Origin: Candidatus Mesolinea sp.
GTDB taxonomy: Bacteria; Chloroflexota; Anaerolineae; Anaerolineales; Anaerolineaceae
Assembly: GCA_003499715.1 (NCBI GenBank)
Contig: DNSH01000100.1
Coordinates: 1-5,275, forward strand
Reading direction: 5' to 3'
DNA: 5,275 bases
In this document: piece by piece, positions 4,860-5,275 of the stretch
Numbering within the stretch: position 1 is the stretch's first letter
How the letters are laid out: every line of letters starts with the position of its first letter
Translations under genes and position numbers: made by a program
Notes under the pieces: model-generated
Told to the model about the DNA's origin: nothing
The model's database searches: none
The model's input: the letters and a program-made list of their open reading frames with translations, nothing else

Positions 4860-5275
4860 TTAAGGCATTCTAAAAGCTGTGGCAGCCTGGTTGTAACCCA
4901 CACCGGAACCCACGAACATGACCAGGTCGCCAGATTTTATCTTGCCAAGTTTGCGGGCATCATCGAACGCCATAGGAAGGCAAGCTGAGCCGGTATACCC
5001 CCACTTATCCATGATCCAGTGCGTCTTCTCAATGGGCAGCCCAAGTTCGCCCATCACAAGTTTGATAGTGGAAAGGTTAACCTGGGTAAAGATCATAAAA
5101 TCAATGTCCTCTATAGCAAAGTTACCATTGGCAGCGCATTCACGTGTGCGCGCCGGCCAGCCCTCGTTATTCACCGAGGTTGGGAAGGGAGTCAGCAGCT
5201 TTACTTTTGTCCGTCCGGCTTCGACGCTTTCACACGTGGCTGGCTCGAAGGTCCCACCAGAATAAATCCCCCAGT
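4860..5275 (-). CDS. 3-oxoacyl-ACP synthase III (FabH)-like protein, C-terminal part, 5' end outside window
   Basis: The frame is open from the right edge (first full codon 5273-5271) to TAA at 4862-4860, giving 137 residues. It begins WGIYSGGTFEP, a typical ketosynthase III strand, so a GTG at 5174 is not the true start. The C-terminal thiolase-fold half is clear: IEDIDFMIFTQVNLSTI, then DKWGYTGSACLPMAFDDARKLGKIKSGD, then VMFVGSGVGYNQAATAF. Aligned without gaps to E. coli FabH as I recall it, LVPHQAN matches MIFTQVN and RHGNTSAAS matches KWGYTGSAC. The catalytic His is therefore Thr (codon 5087-5085) and the catalytic Asn is Tyr (codon 4997-4995), exactly 30 residues apart as His244 and Asn274 are. 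The nucleophilic Cys would lie off-window. Ordinary decarboxylative condensation with malonyl-ACP is doubtful; acyl transfer or a non-decarboxylative reaction is possible. It heads the visible operon, 17 bases before the CoA-transferase. Confidence 0.9.
   Translation of the reverse strand, partial: WGIYSGGTFEPATCESVEAGRTKVKLLTPFPTSVNNEGWPARTRECAANGNFAIEDIDFMIFTQVNLSTIKLVMGELGLPIEKTHWIMDKWGYTGSACLPMAFDDARKLGKIKSGDLVMFVGSGVGYNQAATAFRMP

Larger units (their letters stand above)
683..5275 (-). other. Putative acyl-CoA operon (six genes, left-going)
   Basis: Six genes on one strand follow each other with spacings, in transcription order, of 17 bases, a 4-base ATGA overlap, 11 bases, 1 base and 9 bases. 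Such packing is strong evidence for one transcript. The products are a ketosynthase-III-like protein, a CoA-transferase, a small beta protein, a thiolase, its DUF35 partner and an alpha/beta hydrolase. The promoter and possibly more genes lie beyond the right edge. Confidence 0.8.

Noticed and set aside
4860..5174. GTG at 5174 as the start of a short 104-residue gene
   Set aside because: The same frame stays open to the window edge and the upstream residues (GIYSGGTFEP and following) match ketosynthase III, so this is an internal Val codon of a longer gene.
1..5275. CRISPR, tRNA/rRNA, insertion sequences, toxin-antitoxin or defence genes
   Set aside because: I looked on both strands and saw no repeat arrays, RNA-gene signatures, terminal inverted repeats or transposase motifs. 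The window is almost fully filled by metabolic and transport genes.

Overview
All recognisable genes in this window lie on the minus strand, so the biological order runs from high to low coordinates. The high-coordinate part (5275 to 683) is a tightly packed gene string that looks like one operon for acyl-CoA/ketoacid chemistry. It contains the C-terminal part of a FabH/HMG-CoA-synthase-fold ketosynthase III (cut by the window edge), a family I CoA-transferase of the 4-hydroxybutyrate/butyrate/acetate type, a small unassigned beta-rich protein, an SCP2/SCPx-type thiolase, a DUF35 zinc-ribbon/OB-fold protein and an alpha/beta hydrolase. Gaps between these genes run from a 4-base ATGA overlap to 17 bases. 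Most starts have a Shine-Dalgarno sequence placed in or just after the preceding stop codon.

The low-coordinate part (605 to 1) is a second unit. It holds the N-terminal 201 residues of a lipoprotein sugar-binding protein of the ChvE/xylose-binding type, cut by the left edge. It is separated from the operon by 77 AT-rich bases containing a weak hairpin and a good ribosome binding site. Its base composition is visibly more GC-rich than the operon, and its function is unrelated, so it is probably transcribed separately.

How the genes may work together (inference): the CoA-transferase would activate an organic acid by moving CoA from a donor acyl-CoA. The thiolase, with the DUF35 protein as its structural partner, would make or break a carbon-carbon bond next to a thioester. 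The ketosynthase-III-like protein would be a second acyl-transfer or condensing component, and the hydrolase would release or open a product. The set resembles the archaeal HMG-CoA-synthase/thiolase/DUF35 module, but with a FabH-like protein in the synthase position. In a gap-free alignment to the FabH active-site region, this FabH-like protein has Thr in place of the catalytic His and Tyr in place of the catalytic Asn. This is the most notable observation in the window.

Organism: a bacterium with a Gram-positive-like lipoprotein leader. The sugar-binding protein style (Cys followed by an AQATPTET linker, then SYDRLI and NNAFLFFEGAW motifs) and the mixed GC content suggest Chloroflexota, perhaps Anaerolineae. 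This is an impression from recalled sequences and not a demonstrated assignment. I see no RNA genes, mobile elements, CRISPR arrays or other long repeats, and no gene-free stretch over 300 bases.
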